This document shows positions 18,360 through 27,901 of a stretch of 64,000 bases of DNA, in pieces. The notes below the pieces were generated by a model. That model saw only the letters and a program-made list of their open reading frames with translations. It was not told the DNA's origin and did not search any database. The position numbers and the translations under genes were made by a program. Every line of letters starts with the position of its first letter. The first letter of the stretch is position 1. The stretch is from Aureococcus anophagefferens (lineage: Eukaryota > Sar > Pelagophyceae > Pelagomonadales > Pelagomonadaceae). The stretch covers positions 1,263,686 to 1,327,685 of the forward strand of contig NW_008705565.1 of the NCBI RefSeq assembly GCF_000186865.1, given 5' to 3'.

Positions 18360-21300
18360 ATGCCGCGCGTGGCCATGAGCTCGCTCGGCGGCGGCGCGCG
18401 GTCGGCCCTCACCGCGGGCCAGAACGAGTCCTGGCGCGCCATGCAGGAGGACGCCGTCGCCGGCCAGAGCTCGAGCAGCGACAGCAGCGCCCCGGCGTCG
18501 CTGGAGCACGCGGAGCTGCCGCGCCACTCCACGGTGTCGCGCTTCAAGAAGACCATGGTCAAGGCGCCCCTGGGCACCGTCTTGGGCCGCCGCGGGTCGT
18601 CCGCGGGGCGCCGCGCGTCGTCCGCGGGCCGCGGCCGCCGCGCGTCGACGGCCGGGTCGCCGCGGCGCGCGAGCGTCGCCAAGAAGGGCGGCGGCCCCGT
18701 GTCGCGCGTCCAGGCCGAGCTCATGATTTTGAACGCCGGCGGCGGCGTCGCGAGCCGGTCCACGGCGCTCGGCAACATCGGCGCGCAGTCGACGCGGCGG
18801 ACCGCGCGCCTCGTCTCCGCGGAGCTCGCGAACGAGCAGAAGGAGTACGAGCGCACGCTCGCCGCGGCGCGCGTCGCCCGCGCGGGCCAGCGCGCCGCCA
18901 GGGACAAGTCGCGGCCGTCCATCTTCGTCGCGGACGCGGCCGCGCCGCCGCCGCGCGGCGGCGCGCGGCCGTCGACGGTGCCCGCGCCCCCCAAGGCCAA
19001 GCCCGGGTCGCCCAAGGAGCAGGCCGGCGTCGCCGTGCGCGGCGGCCGCGGCTATACCTTACTGGGCGGCAAGGCGCGCACGGGCACGATCAACTACGGC
19101 GGCGACTCCGCGGACGTCTACCAGGGCGCGCTCAAGAAGATCCGCACGCAGCAGAAGTTGAAAAAGCAGGAGACGCGCCGGGGCCAGCTCGCCGAGCCGC
19201 CGTCGCCGGCGAGCCCCGGCCGCAAGAAGACGGCGCTCCACTTCCAGTCCGCGCTGCGCAAGATCGCGACGACGCGGAAATTGACGAACCTGTTGACGAA
19301 AGAGGCGTCGCGCGACCTCTCCGCGTTCGGCAAGGAGCTCAGCGGCCGCGGGTCCGCGGCGTCGGACGCGGACGCGGACGACGAGTCCGTCGGCGGCTTG
19401 CTCGACGACGGGTCGTTGGGCGGGCGGTCCGTGGACTTTAGCGACGCGGACAGCGAGATCGAGCACCTCCTGGAGGACGGCGAGGGCGCGACGACGTACC
19501 GCTCCGTCTGCGAGCAGCACCGCACGCTGCCGAGCTCGCGGGCCGTCGTGTCCATCGGCAACGGCAACGTCGACGTGCGCGGCGGCCAGCTCGGCGACCG
19601 GGGCATGCTGCCGCTCGCCGCGGCGTTCAGCTCCGCGACGGCCGCGCGCGTGCTGCGCCTCCAGCAGAACGGCCTGGGCCCCGCGGGCATCAACGCGCTC
19701 GCCGCGGGCATCGCCGAGGGCGGCGGGGCGTCCCTGGACGAGGTCGACGTGTCGTGCAACGGCAAGCTCGGCGACCGGGCTTTAGCGGGCTTCGTCAAAG
19801 CGCTCGGACTCCACTGCGGCGTCCTGCGCGCCGTGGCAATGGCGAACACGGGCGCGGGCGACCTCACGGCCGGCGAGCTCGGCGGCTCCTTCCGGCGCCA
19901 CGCGAAGCTGGAGCTCGTCGACGTGAGCGGGAACCGGGTGACGGCGGCGGGCGTCGAGGCGCTCGCGCCGCTGCTGCGGGCCGCGGGCGACGAGCGCCGC
20001 GGCGCCGTCGACGGCGGGTTGGCCGTGCTCCACGCGTCCTGGAACCAGTTCGGCGACGCCGGGGCGCTGCTCGTGGCGGCGCCGGCCCTGGCGTCGCCGA
20101 CGGGCGCGCTGGCGGCGCTGGATCTGAGCTACAACCAGCTCGGCGACGCGGCGGGCGTCGCGCTCGCGCGGAGCGTCGCCGCGAATTCCACCCTCAAGAT
20201 CCTCGACGCGTCCCGGAACCGGCTGGGCGCTTTCGCCGCGGGCGAGTTCGCCGCGGCCGTCGCCGGCTGCCGGAAGCTCCAGGTGCTGAAGCTGGGCTGG
20301 AACCCGCTGGGCACGGAGGGCGCGCTGTTGGTGGTCAAAGCCGTCGGCCGCGCGCCCGCGGAGGGCCGCGCGGTGTCGCCCGCGTCGCTCCACTCGTTGC
20401 GCCTCGAGAACACGTGCAAGTGCGGCGAGGAGCACCGGCTCCACGAGGCCGTGGAGTCCGTGTCCTCGTCGCTCGCGCGGCTGAACCGGTCCGCGCCGAC
20501 GATCGTCGTCGAGTTCCCCGACCGGAACCGGAGGATCAACGACGAGGCCGTCTTCAACTACGAGAACGACTTCAATCTGGTCGACCGCATGTTCGCGGAG
20601 ACGGCGAAGCGCGTCAAGCTCGACAAGGCGCGGCGCGCGAAGCAGGCCGAGTCCGCCATCGTCAAGTCCGACCGGTCGTCGCAGGCGCGGAAGGGCTTCA
20701 AGAAGGCCGCGGGCGCGATCCTGTCGTCCATGGCGTTAGCGAAGGAGAGCGACCGGCCCACGTTGGCAAAAGCCATCACGGACCCCTACGCGCTCTACGA
20801 CATGAAGCAGCAGGAGCTCGCCGCGGAGCGGCTTTTAGCCAAACTCGGGTCGTCGATCGCGCACGACGGGGACGGCGCGCGCCAGCGCGTGAAGCAGTTC
20901 CTCGAGAGCCACCCGCAGCTCCTCGCCCACGAGTTCGCGGCGATGACGGAGCTGCCCCGGGGCGTCCGCCGCGACCCCGTGCTCCCCGACGGCGCGGCGC
21001 GCGGCGCGGCGCTGTCGACGAACACGGCGACGGCGCTGCGGCGCATGACCGTCGACCGCGCGCGCAAGGCGGCGCAGACCCAGAAGAAGCTGCGCGAGGA
21101 GCGCGCCCTCGCCTGGGCGTCGGCCGACGCGGAGACGCGGCGCGAGCTCGGCGAGAACTCGCCGTTCGCGCCGGGCCCGAAGAGCCCGCGGCCGCCGCCG
21201 GCGGCCGAGGAGCGGCCCTTCGCGCCGCTGGAGCCCTTCCGCCCCGTGGCCATGAAGCGCATGAAGAGCGACCTCGCGTCGCCCGCGCGGCCGTCCTTCG

Positions 21301-23078
21301 CGCGCGCGAACTCGTACGACCACGCGTCGGTCCCGCGGCCGGGGTCGCCGCCGGCGAAGAAGGCCGGCGGTGCCGCGGGCATGTCGCCGCGCCTCGCGAG
21401 CCAGTTCCACCGCAACGCGAGCGCGATCATGAAGCGCGGGGACCACCTGCAGGTGCTCGACGGGCTCCAGTCCTTCAACCGGCGCAAGGACGAGTCGAGC
21501 TACTTCGAGCAGGACCAGGCGGACCTGAACTTCCGGAACGACTGGGAGAAGGTCGCGGTCCGCGATGCTGTTTTAGATGCCCTGGGCGCCCGGCCCGTCC
21601 AGCCCACGTCGCCCAAGTCGCCCAAGGCGTCGCCCTTCGCCAAGCCCGACTTCGTCAAGGGCGCGTCGATGGAGGACGTCGCGGCCGCGTACGAGAAGAT
21701 GCAGTTCTCCACGTCCGCCGACGGCCGCGTGACCATGTCCAAGATGTCCAAGAAGAAGCCGTCGATGCGCGCCGAGAAGCGGCCGCCCCACCCGGCCGTG
21801 GTCGCCGTCGAGGCCGCGCTCCGAAAGCACCACGGCCGCCTCCGGCGCGTCTTCCGCCACGGCTGCGCGGCCTTCCCCGCGAGCGACGCGGCGTCGCCGA
21901 CGCGCCTCGGCCGCCGGGGCTGGCACGAGCTGCTCGACGCGCTGGGCCTCGTGGACCGGCGCCGCGTCTGCGCGAACGCTTCCGCGGGCGACGACGCGTT
22001 CGACCGCTGCGCGCGCGACCCGCCGCCGGCGGCCGCCGCGGCGCCGGAGCGCGACGCCGAGGACCGCGCCGTGCTCGACGCCGCCGACTTCTGCGGCGCG
22101 CTGGTCGTCTACGTCGCGGGCATGGTCGCGTCGCGGCCGGCGCGCGACGACGCGGGCGGCGTCGGCGACGCGGTCGACGTCGTCCTCGGCGGCGGCCTCG
22201 ACGCCCTCGCGAGCCGGCGGCCCCGGGCGTTGATCGACGCGGACCTCTTCCGGCGCCACGCGCTCTACAGCCCCCAGGTCGACGCGGTGCTCAAGAGCCA
22301 CCAGTCCAAGGTCAACGCGCTCTTCTCCTACTACACGCGGCGCCACGACTCCGTGCTGTTGACGGTGGCGGGCTGGCTCGGCCTGCTGCGGGACGCGGCG
22401 TTGATCCGGGGCGACGTGCGGCCGGCGCACAACGCGCCCGCGGAGGGCGACGAGGGCGCGAAGCGCGCGCACCTCCCGAAACGCGCGTACGACGGCGACT
22501 TCACGGTGTCCGACGCGCGCCTCGTCTTCGCCTGGGCGCGCGTGCCGCCGCCGGAGTCCAACGCGAAGGCCAAAAAAGCCAAGGCCGGCGTCCGCGCGAC
22601 GCAGTCCAAGGTGAAGCCCACGTCCGCGGACTCGCTCACGCGCATCGACTTCACGGAGGCGCTCTGCTGGCTCGCGCTGCTCAAGCCCCTGCCGGGCAAG
22701 GACGCGCTTTTGCACGGCACCTGGGAGGCCGAGGGCCTGAGCTTGCACGAGTTCTTCGAGATCGCCGACGAGCCGGCCATCGCGAACCACCCGCAGATGC
22801 ACGCTTTGGTCGACGCGCCGCGGCCGCCGCCGGCGACGATCACGGAGTGCCACCGCGTGCGCCTCGAGGAGGACCTGTTGAAGGTCCTCGCCGTGCTCTA
22901 CCGGCGCATCCCGCGCACGAACCCGGACCTCGCGGCCATCTGCGGCGAGGGCATGGCCGTCGCCGCGCGCCAGCTCGACGACCTCGCGAAGCACATCGAG
23001 TCCAAGGTCGACGCGCAGCGCGCGGCGGGCGACGACCGCGCGCCCCACGACCGGGGGAGCTTCATCTTTAAGAAGTAG
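18360..23078 (+). CDS. Large leucine-rich-repeat protein, 1572 aa
   Basis: One intronless frame of 4.7 kb. Residues 1-400 are Ser/Arg/Ala-rich and basic. Residues about 425-660 hold six or more ribonuclease-inhibitor-type LRRs (LDLSYNQLGDAAGVALARSV, VSGNRVTAAGVEALAPLL, LKLGWNPLGTEGALLV). Residues 700-780 are a charged helical region. Residues about 1140-1560 form a conserved-looking alpha-helical domain with paired EF-hand-like segments (ALFSYYTRRHDSVLLTVAGW, IDFTEALCWLALL), where canonical calcium ligands are not complete. Large LRR proteins with this tail resemble cilium-associated or signalling scaffolds in protists; that role is inferred. No signal peptide or membrane helix is seen. Confidence 0.75.
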   Translation: MPRVAMSSLGGGARSALTAGQNESWRAMQEDAVAGQSSSSDSSAPASLEHAELPRHSTVSRFKKTMVKAPLGTVLGRRGSSAGRRASSAGRGRRASTAGSPRRASVAKKGGGPVSRVQAELMILNAGGGVASRSTALGNIGAQSTRRTARLVSAELANEQKEYERTLAAARVARAGQRAARDKSRPSIFVADAAAPPPRGGARPSTVPAPPKAKPGSPKEQAGVAVRGGRGYTLLGGKARTGTINYGGDSADVYQGALKKIRTQQKLKKQETRRGQLAEPPSPASPGRKKTALHFQSALRKIATTRKLTNLLTKEASRDLSAFGKELSGRGSAASDADADDESVGGLLDDGSLGGRSVDFSDADSEIEHLLEDGEGATTYRSVCEQHRTLPSSRAVVSIGNGNVDVRGGQLGDRGMLPLAAAFSSATAARVLRLQQNGLGPAGINALAAGIAEGGGASLDEVDVSCNGKLGDRALAGFVKALGLHCGVLRAVAMANTGAGDLTAGELGGSFRRHAKLELVDVSGNRVTAAGVEALAPLLRAAGDERRGAVDGGLAVLHASWNQFGDAGALLVAAPALASPTGALAALDLSYNQLGDAAGVALARSVAANSTLKILDASRNRLGAFAAGEFAAAVAGCRKLQVLKLGWNPLGTEGALLVVKAVGRAPAEGRAVSPASLHSLRLENTCKCGEEHRLHEAVESVSSSLARLNRSAPTIVVEFPDRNRRINDEAVFNYENDFNLVDRMFAETAKRVKLDKARRAKQAESAIVKSDRSSQARKGFKKAAGAILSSMALAKESDRPTLAKAITDPYALYDMKQQELAAERLLAKLGSSIAHDGDGARQRVKQFLESHPQLLAHEFAAMTELPRGVRRDPVLPDGAARGAALSTNTATALRRMTVDRARKAAQTQKKLREERALAWASADAETRRELGENSPFAPGPKSPRPPPAAEERPFAPLEPFRPVAMKRMKSDLASPARPSFARANSYDHASVPRPGSPPAKKAGGAAGMSPRLASQFHRNASAIMKRGDHLQVLDGLQSFNRRKDESSYFEQDQADLNFRNDWEKVAVRDAVLDALGARPVQPTSPKSPKASPFAKPDFVKGASMEDVAAAYEKMQFSTSADGRVTMSKMSKKKPSMRAEKRPPHPAVVAVEAALRKHHGRLRRVFRHGCAAFPASDAASPTRLGRRGWHELLDALGLVDRRRVCANASAGDDAFDRCARDPPPAAAAAPERDAEDRAVLDAADFCGALVVYVAGMVASRPARDDAGGVGDAVDVVLGGGLDALASRRPRALIDADLFRRHALYSPQVDAVLKSHQSKVNALFSYYTRRHDSVLLTVAGWLGLLRDAALIRGDVRPAHNAPAEGDEGAKRAHLPKRAYDGDFTVSDARLVFAWARVPPPESNAKAKKAKAGVRATQSKVKPTSADSLTRIDFTEALCWLALLKPLPGKDALLHGTWEAEGLSLHEFFEIADEPAIANHPQMHALVDAPRPPPATITECHRVRLEEDLLKVLAVLYRRIPRTNPDLAAICGEGMAVAARQLDDLAKHIESKVDAQRAAGDDRAPHDRGSFIFKK

Positions 23079-23091
23079 GGCGGAGATGCGG

Positions 23092-24450
23092 CTACGCCTT
23101 CCCGCCCCCGAGCCAGGTGCGGGCGCGGCCCGCGACGCGGCTCGCGAAGCCCTTTTCTTCCTCGAGTCTCTCAAGATGCATGCGCTCCTCCTCCTGCTCG
23201 TAGCAGTCGTCTGTGAATCGGGCGCCGAAGCCCTGCGTCGCCGCGACGACGGCGCCGAGGCTCGAGCGGTCGATGGTCGGAAGCCAGTCGAGGAGCTGCT
23301 TCCGAATCTCCGGGCTGCCGCCGTAGCATTCCGCGCCACGACACAGTATATTCCCGTCAGGTCCAGCCGGGTACTTCCAGTAGCCAGGTTCGTCACCGGC
23401 GACCTCGCAGTCAATAGAGCCATAATCATTGATCATCGAGTCTCCATCTTCTTCATCGTAATCGTCGTCGTCGGACTCCGTCTCCTTGGCCGTCTCATCC
23501 TCCTTGACGGCCGACTTCTTGGCAGCTTTCTTTTCCTCGGCACGGGCGCACCACTTTCCGTACTTGGCGCGCTGCTCGAGGAAGTTGTCGAAAGCGTTGT
23601 CGAGGCAGCCCGAGGCGCGACCAGAGGCGCCGCCGAGTAAGGAAACAAGCTCCACGAGTTGGCGGAGATCGGCACCCTCGCTCGTTTCGAGGCCGCAGGC
23701 GCGATTGAGCCGGCTCCTCGCCGCGGCGTCGAGGCGGCATTCGTTGCTCAGGTGGCGGTAGTGCTGGTCGTCCTCCTCATCGCACCATCCGAACCCACGC
23801 CGGGACATGGACGTATCGAAATCGTAGAGCCAGAGGTTGTGAAAGCGATCCAATTCCGGCAAGAGCACGTCGACGGCGATGGAGTGCCGCCCGGCGTGGC
23901 CGGGCCCATGCTGGGAGTCCTTCTGGATGCCGAGCGAAACGAGAAAGAGCACCCGCCGCGGGTTCGCCGCGTCCTCCACGTCTGCAAGGCTCAGTAGCGT
24001 GCAATTCTCTGACGAGTGGGCGTCCTCGAAGACGCTCATGTCGTGAACGTAGAACGCGTCGGAGAGGCGTGCGACGTGGGCCTCGAGCAATGGGTACAGA
24101 TGAGCTTCATCGAGCTTCAAAACCTTGGCCCGAAAGTAGCGGCATCGCGCCTCGAAGGGGCACGGGGCCCGCACGGTGAAATGCAGCGCGCCGCTGCAAT
24201 CGCTGTGGTCGTTGGCCACCGCGTACCCGTAATGACCATAGTCGTCGACAAAGTTCGCCGAGAAGGAGTGCATGTTGGACACGAGGGCCTCGTCCACGAG
24301 AATCGCCAGTGGCGGCGATTTGATGCCGAGCGCCACGATCGCTGAGCCGAGATCCTTCAGCTCGAGTAATCGGAGCGACTCAAAGAGCACGGACTCCGGG
24401 AGCGACGTGAAAGCGCATTTGCGGGCGCGCGCCGACCGTGTCGCGACCAT
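23092..24450 (-). CDS. Hypothetical acidic protein with F-box-like start
   Basis: 452 aa from ATG 24448-24450 to stop at 23092; only 13 bp separate it from the convergent LRR-gene stop. The N-terminus FTSLPESVLFESLRLLELKD resembles an F-box helix pair. The middle is a folded region rich in His/Asp/Tyr. Residues about 310-350 are a Lys/Glu/Asp low-complexity linker (KESDDDD-type). The C-terminus includes DWLPTIDRSSLGAVVAATQ and an Arg/Trp/Gly tail. Its DNA is noticeably less GC-rich than the LRR gene, with more A/T third positions. No family is recognised with confidence. If the F-box reading is right it could be an SCF substrate adaptor. Confidence 0.55.
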   Translation of the reverse strand: MVATRSARARKCAFTSLPESVLFESLRLLELKDLGSAIVALGIKSPPLAILVDEALVSNMHSFSANFVDDYGHYGYAVANDHSDCSGALHFTVRAPCPFEARCRYFRAKVLKLDEAHLYPLLEAHVARLSDAFYVHDMSVFEDAHSSENCTLLSLADVEDAANPRRVLFLVSLGIQKDSQHGPGHAGRHSIAVDVLLPELDRFHNLWLYDFDTSMSRRGFGWCDEEDDQHYRHLSNECRLDAAARSRLNRACGLETSEGADLRQLVELVSLLGGASGRASGCLDNAFDNFLEQRAKYGKWCARAEEKKAAKKSAVKEDETAKETESDDDDYDEEDGDSMINDYGSIDCEVAGDEPGYWKYPAGPDGNILCRGAECYGGSPEIRKQLLDWLPTIDRSSLGAVVAATQGFGARFTDDCYEQEEERMHLERLEEEKGFASRVAGRARTWLGGGKA

Positions 24451-24639
24451 CTTAAGCGCGGGCCGCGTACTCTTTAGCAAATCGCGCGCTGCTCGAGCGC
24501 GCGCGCGCGAGGGGCCACTCGAGATGGTCGTCGACGCCGAGTCCGAGTCAAATTGACGGATCGTTGACTCTCGAGGCGTCCGGATCCCGTCCGAGGGGGC
24601 CCTGCAAGGTCCTGCACAACGGTGCGTGCCGCGGTCCCC

Positions 24640-24790
24640 GGCCACGTCCCCGGCCCGTGCCCGGGCCGTGCCCGGGGCCCCGTGCCGGGCCCGTGCCGGG
24701 CCGCGTGGCCCGTGCCTGGCCCGTGCCCGGGGGCCCGTGCCGAGTGCCGTGCCGCGTGCGGGCCCGTGCCGGGCCGCGTGCCCGGAGCGC
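24640..24790. repeat. GC-rich minisatellite
   Basis: Tandem, imperfect copies of an approximately 12-bp unit CCCGTGCCGGGC, with drift between GTGCCGGGC and GTGCCCGGG. It lies in the 513-bp spacer (24451-24963) between the acidic-protein start and the large bZIP stop. It is unlikely to be coding. Array length in the assembly may be wrong. Confidence 0.8.
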
Positions 24791-24963
24791 ATTTACCGTG
24801 CCGGAACCCCCGTGCCCGCCGTCCCCGGCCCCCGTCCCGGGGCCGGACCGTCGTGCAGGGGCCCGTCGTCCGGAGGCTCTCGGAGCAGCCCACCCTCGCC
24901 CGCACCGCAACCAAAAAAGAAGAAGAAAGCGGACGCCTTGTGCGTTAGAGGAGCGCGCGCCCC

Positions 24964-27597
24964 TCAGCCCGGCGGGGGCGCGCGCGGCGGCGGCGGGCCC
25001 CGGGGCGGGAACTGGACCGGCGGCGGCCCGCGGGGCGAGATGCCGACGCCCGGCGGCAGGAACTGGGCGCCCGGCGGGAGCACGCCCGCGGGGAAGGGGA
25101 CGGCGCCCGGGTGCTGCATGCCCGGGATCATGCCCGGCGGCATGGGCCCCGCGAAGGGCACGGCCGGGAGCAGGCCCCGCGGCGCGGGCGCGCCGCGCGC
25201 GAAGGGCCCGCGCGGCGGGAGCGCGGCGCCCGCGAGGAGCCCCAGGGCGCCGTCGCTCTGGGCGTTGGCCCGCGGCGGCGGCGGCCCCCGCGGCGCGCCC
25301 GGCTGCTGCCGCGCGGCCGCCTGGGCCTGGTGGAGCGCCGCCTGCCGCTGGAGCTGCTGCTGCTGCTGCGCGAGGAGCTGCTGCTGCGCCATCTGCGCCT
25401 GGGCGAACTGCTGGGCCGTGGGCCGCGGCGCGCCCGGCGGCAGGCCCCGGGCCGCCTGGGCCGCCTGGGCCTGCGCGAGCTGGGCCCGCGCGAGGAGCTG
25501 CTGCTGCGCAACGAGCGCCGGCGGTAGCCCGCGGGGCCCGCGCGGGCTCGGCGCGCCCCGCGCGCCCGTCGCCGCCGCGGCGGCGGCGGCGACGGCGGCG
25601 GCGTGGTGGCCCGGGATCATGCCCGGCGGCAGGCCCCGGGGCGCCGCGCCCGGCGCCGCGCCCGGCGCCGCGCGGCCGCGCGGCGCGGCCGCGGCGTCGC
25701 GCGGCGCGGGCCGCGCGGCGCCGGCCTTGGAGGACTGGGCCGCCGGCGGCAGGTCGCCGGCGACGTCCTCCTCCGCGCGGATCAGGCCCAGGTCCAGCAG
25801 GCCGAAGGCCTGGAGCTGGCGCGTGAACGACAGCGCGTCGAACGAGAGCTCGACGTCCCGCAGCTTGTTCTTGTGGAACGTCGCGCGGCCCAGGCCGTCC
25901 AGGCTCACCTCGGCGTCGAAGCCCATGTCCGCGAGGCCCCGCGTCGTCGCCTTCCAGTGGCACATGAGGCGGTCGCCGACGATGACGACGTCCTCGGGCG
26001 CCGCGTGCGTCTGGATTTCCACCCGCGCCGCGAGCGACGCGGGGCTCGGCGCCCGGGCCGCCGCGCCGTCGCCGTCCCTGGGCGGCTCGCCCCTGGACCG
26101 GTGCGCGAGGAGCTGGCCCGCGCGGCGGCGGATCATGTCCACGAGGCGCGCGACGGACACGCAATCGCGGATGAGGCTCTCGACGCCCTTGAGCCGCCGC
26201 GCGCCGTGGGGCCCCTTCTCGCCGACGTTCGTCGCGCGGTAGGGCGTCTGGGGCAGCGTGACGCGGATGTGGTCGTCGACGATGTCGCGCCAGCGGTCCC
26301 GGTCCACCGTGCCGTTGACGCGGCAGAGCAGGAACGCCTGGAGCACGGCCGTCTTCACGCGGACCTGCTCCTGGTGCCGCGGCGACGACGGCGCGCCGTG
26401 GGCGCCCTCCCCAAAGCCCTCGCGCGCGTTGAGCTGCTGCTGCTTCGCCAGCAGCTCCGCGACCTGCTTCTTGAGCTGCTCGACGTACTGCTTCTTCCGG
26501 CGCCGCGTCGACCGCGCGTGCTCGCGGTTCCGCTGCTTCGTCATCTCCGCCTTGGCCTCGGCCGTGGGCTTGCCCTTGCGCTTGCGCTTGCCGCCGGGGG
26601 CGTCGTCGTCGTCGGACGCCTCCTCGTCGTCGAACTCGTCGAAGCCCTCGGCCTGCGACTCGTCGTCGCTCTCGTCCTCGAAGTCGCCGCCGGCGTCCCG
26701 CTTCGCCTTCTTCTTGCGCGCCGGCGCCGGCGCCGTCGCCGAAGACGCGGCGGCCTCGACGGGCGCGACCTGGGACGCGAGGATGGAGAGCAGGTCCTCG
26801 AGCTGGTCCTTGTTCGACTGCGGGAACGCGGCGCCGTCGCCGCCGCCGCCGCCGCCGTCGAGGGGCCGCGACGCCTCCGACGAGTCGTCGCGGGACGCGG
26901 AGCGGCCGATGTGGCCGCTGGCGAGGCTCCGGCCCAGCGCCCCCGGCGCGCCGGGGCCGTCCTCGAGCGCCCAGTCGCGCGAGTTGCTGTGCGGCAGCAT
27001 GCCGACGGGGAAGCCGCCGTTGGGCGCCTCGGCGTGGAAGCTGTGGGGCGACTCGTTGGAGTCGAAGCTCCGGTTGCCCCCCGTGTCGAAGGAGTGGCCC
27101 CGGGGCACGCCCAGGCCCGGGTGCTCGCCCTCGTCGAAGCTCCCGCACGCGCCGATGCCGGGGATGCCGCCGACGCCCGCCAGGCCCTTGTGCTGGAGGC
27201 TCACGGACGCGGCGACGTTGCGCCACTCCGCCGTGTCGCTGCGGGGCACGCCGGGCCCGTTGAGCATCTCGGACGTGCCCTGGCGCGAGATGAGGCCGCC
27301 GAGCGAGCCCATGAACTCGGCCGTCGACTGCCGCGGGATGAGGCCGCCCGGCGGCAGCGGCCGCCCCCCGAGGAGCTCGCTCGTGCCCTGGCGCGAGATG
27401 AGGCCGCGCTGCCCGCCGGGCAGCTCCTCGAAGCTGTGGCTCGGCGCGATGCCGGTCGGCTGCGCCATCGGCCCGCCCTTGCCGCCGCCGCCCGGGCCGT
27501 CGTCGATGAAGGAGACGAACTCGCTGTCGTCGATGAACGGCGTGAAGGGGTCGTTCTGGATGTGGCTCGCGCCATTCTCCGCGCCGCCGTAGTTCAT
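24964..27597 (-). CDS. Large bZIP transcription factor with C-terminal helix-sheet domain
   Basis: 877 aa in one exon from ATG 27595-27597 (MNYGGAENGASHIQ). Residues 45-110 contain a four-fold repeat of the type GLISRQGTSELL, GLIPRQSTAEFM, GLISRQGTSEML, GVPRSDTAEW. An acidic stretch leads to the bZIP basic region (KQRNREHARSTRRRKKQY, N-x7-R intact) and a short zipper (QLKKQVAELLAKQQQL) near residues 365-405. A conserved alpha/beta segment follows, with EDVVIVGDRLMCHWKATTRG and a final FHKNKLRDVELSFD, like the NTF2/SnoaL-type region of stramenopile bZIP factors. The last 230 residues are Gln/Pro/Ala-rich, activation-like. The RQ-S/T repeats look like kinase sites (inference). Confidence 0.82.
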   Translation of the reverse strand: MNYGGAENGASHIQNDPFTPFIDDSEFVSFIDDGPGGGGKGGPMAQPTGIAPSHSFEELPGGQRGLISRQGTSELLGGRPLPPGGLIPRQSTAEFMGSLGGLISRQGTSEMLNGPGVPRSDTAEWRNVAASVSLQHKGLAGVGGIPGIGACGSFDEGEHPGLGVPRGHSFDTGGNRSFDSNESPHSFHAEAPNGGFPVGMLPHSNSRDWALEDGPGAPGALGRSLASGHIGRSASRDDSSEASRPLDGGGGGGDGAAFPQSNKDQLEDLLSILASQVAPVEAAASSATAPAPARKKKAKRDAGGDFEDESDDESQAEGFDEFDDEEASDDDDAPGGKRKRKGKPTAEAKAEMTKQRNREHARSTRRRKKQYVEQLKKQVAELLAKQQQLNAREGFGEGAHGAPSSPRHQEQVRVKTAVLQAFLLCRVNGTVDRDRWRDIVDDHIRVTLPQTPYRATNVGEKGPHGARRLKGVESLIRDCVSVARLVDMIRRRAGQLLAHRSRGEPPRDGDGAAARAPSPASLAARVEIQTHAAPEDVVIVGDRLMCHWKATTRGLADMGFDAEVSLDGLGRATFHKNKLRDVELSFDALSFTRQLQAFGLLDLGLIRAEEDVAGDLPPAAQSSKAGAARPAPRDAAAAPRGRAAPGAAPGAAPRGLPPGMIPGHHAAAVAAAAAAATGARGAPSPRGPRGLPPALVAQQQLLARAQLAQAQAAQAARGLPPGAPRPTAQQFAQAQMAQQQLLAQQQQQLQRQAALHQAQAAARQQPGAPRGPPPPRANAQSDGALGLLAGAALPPRGPFARGAPAPRGLLPAVPFAGPMPPGMIPGMQHPGAVPFPAGVLPPGAQFLPPGVGISPRGPPPVQFPPRGPPPPRAPPPG

Positions 27598-27901
27598 GGC
27601 GCTCGCGCTCGGCCGGCCGTTCCGAGGCGTGCGAGGCGGCGCGGCGCGCGGCCGGGGCGCGGCGGCGCGGCGCCCGGGCGACGCGCGGCTCCCGGCGAGC
27701 GCCGCGGTGTGAACGGGACGGGTGGCGGAACCGGGGCGGTCGTGCGGGGCGCGGGCGCGCGGTTGGTGGCAGCCTCTCGAAGCGACGACCACCGTGCGCC
27801 CAAGTCGTGAGCGGCAAGGCCAACTCAAGACCGGCCTTGTCCCACCAGTGCAGGCAGCCCGCAATGGCATCGGCGCTCGGCTGCTGCCCAACTTGAGCCG
27901 G
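27598..27901. promoter_or_regulatory. Divergent promoter region between bZIP and sulfotransferase-like genes
   Basis: 304 bp separate two outward-facing start codons. No other gene fits. Both promoters must lie here; CAACTCAAGAC and CAACTTGAGCC occur near the right-hand end. Confidence 0.5.

Noticed and set aside
19754..23071. Long Arg/Ala-rich frame overlapping the LRR gene
   Set aside because: It is the shifted-frame shadow of the 1572-aa LRR gene. GC-rich coding DNA keeps all frames open here, and its third positions are not G/C-biased.
24640..24790. Protein-coding reading of the GC minisatellite (Gly/Pro/Arg ORFs on both strands)
   Set aside because: All frames give repeated Gly/Pro/Arg/Ala words from the tandem unit, with no start context or domain.
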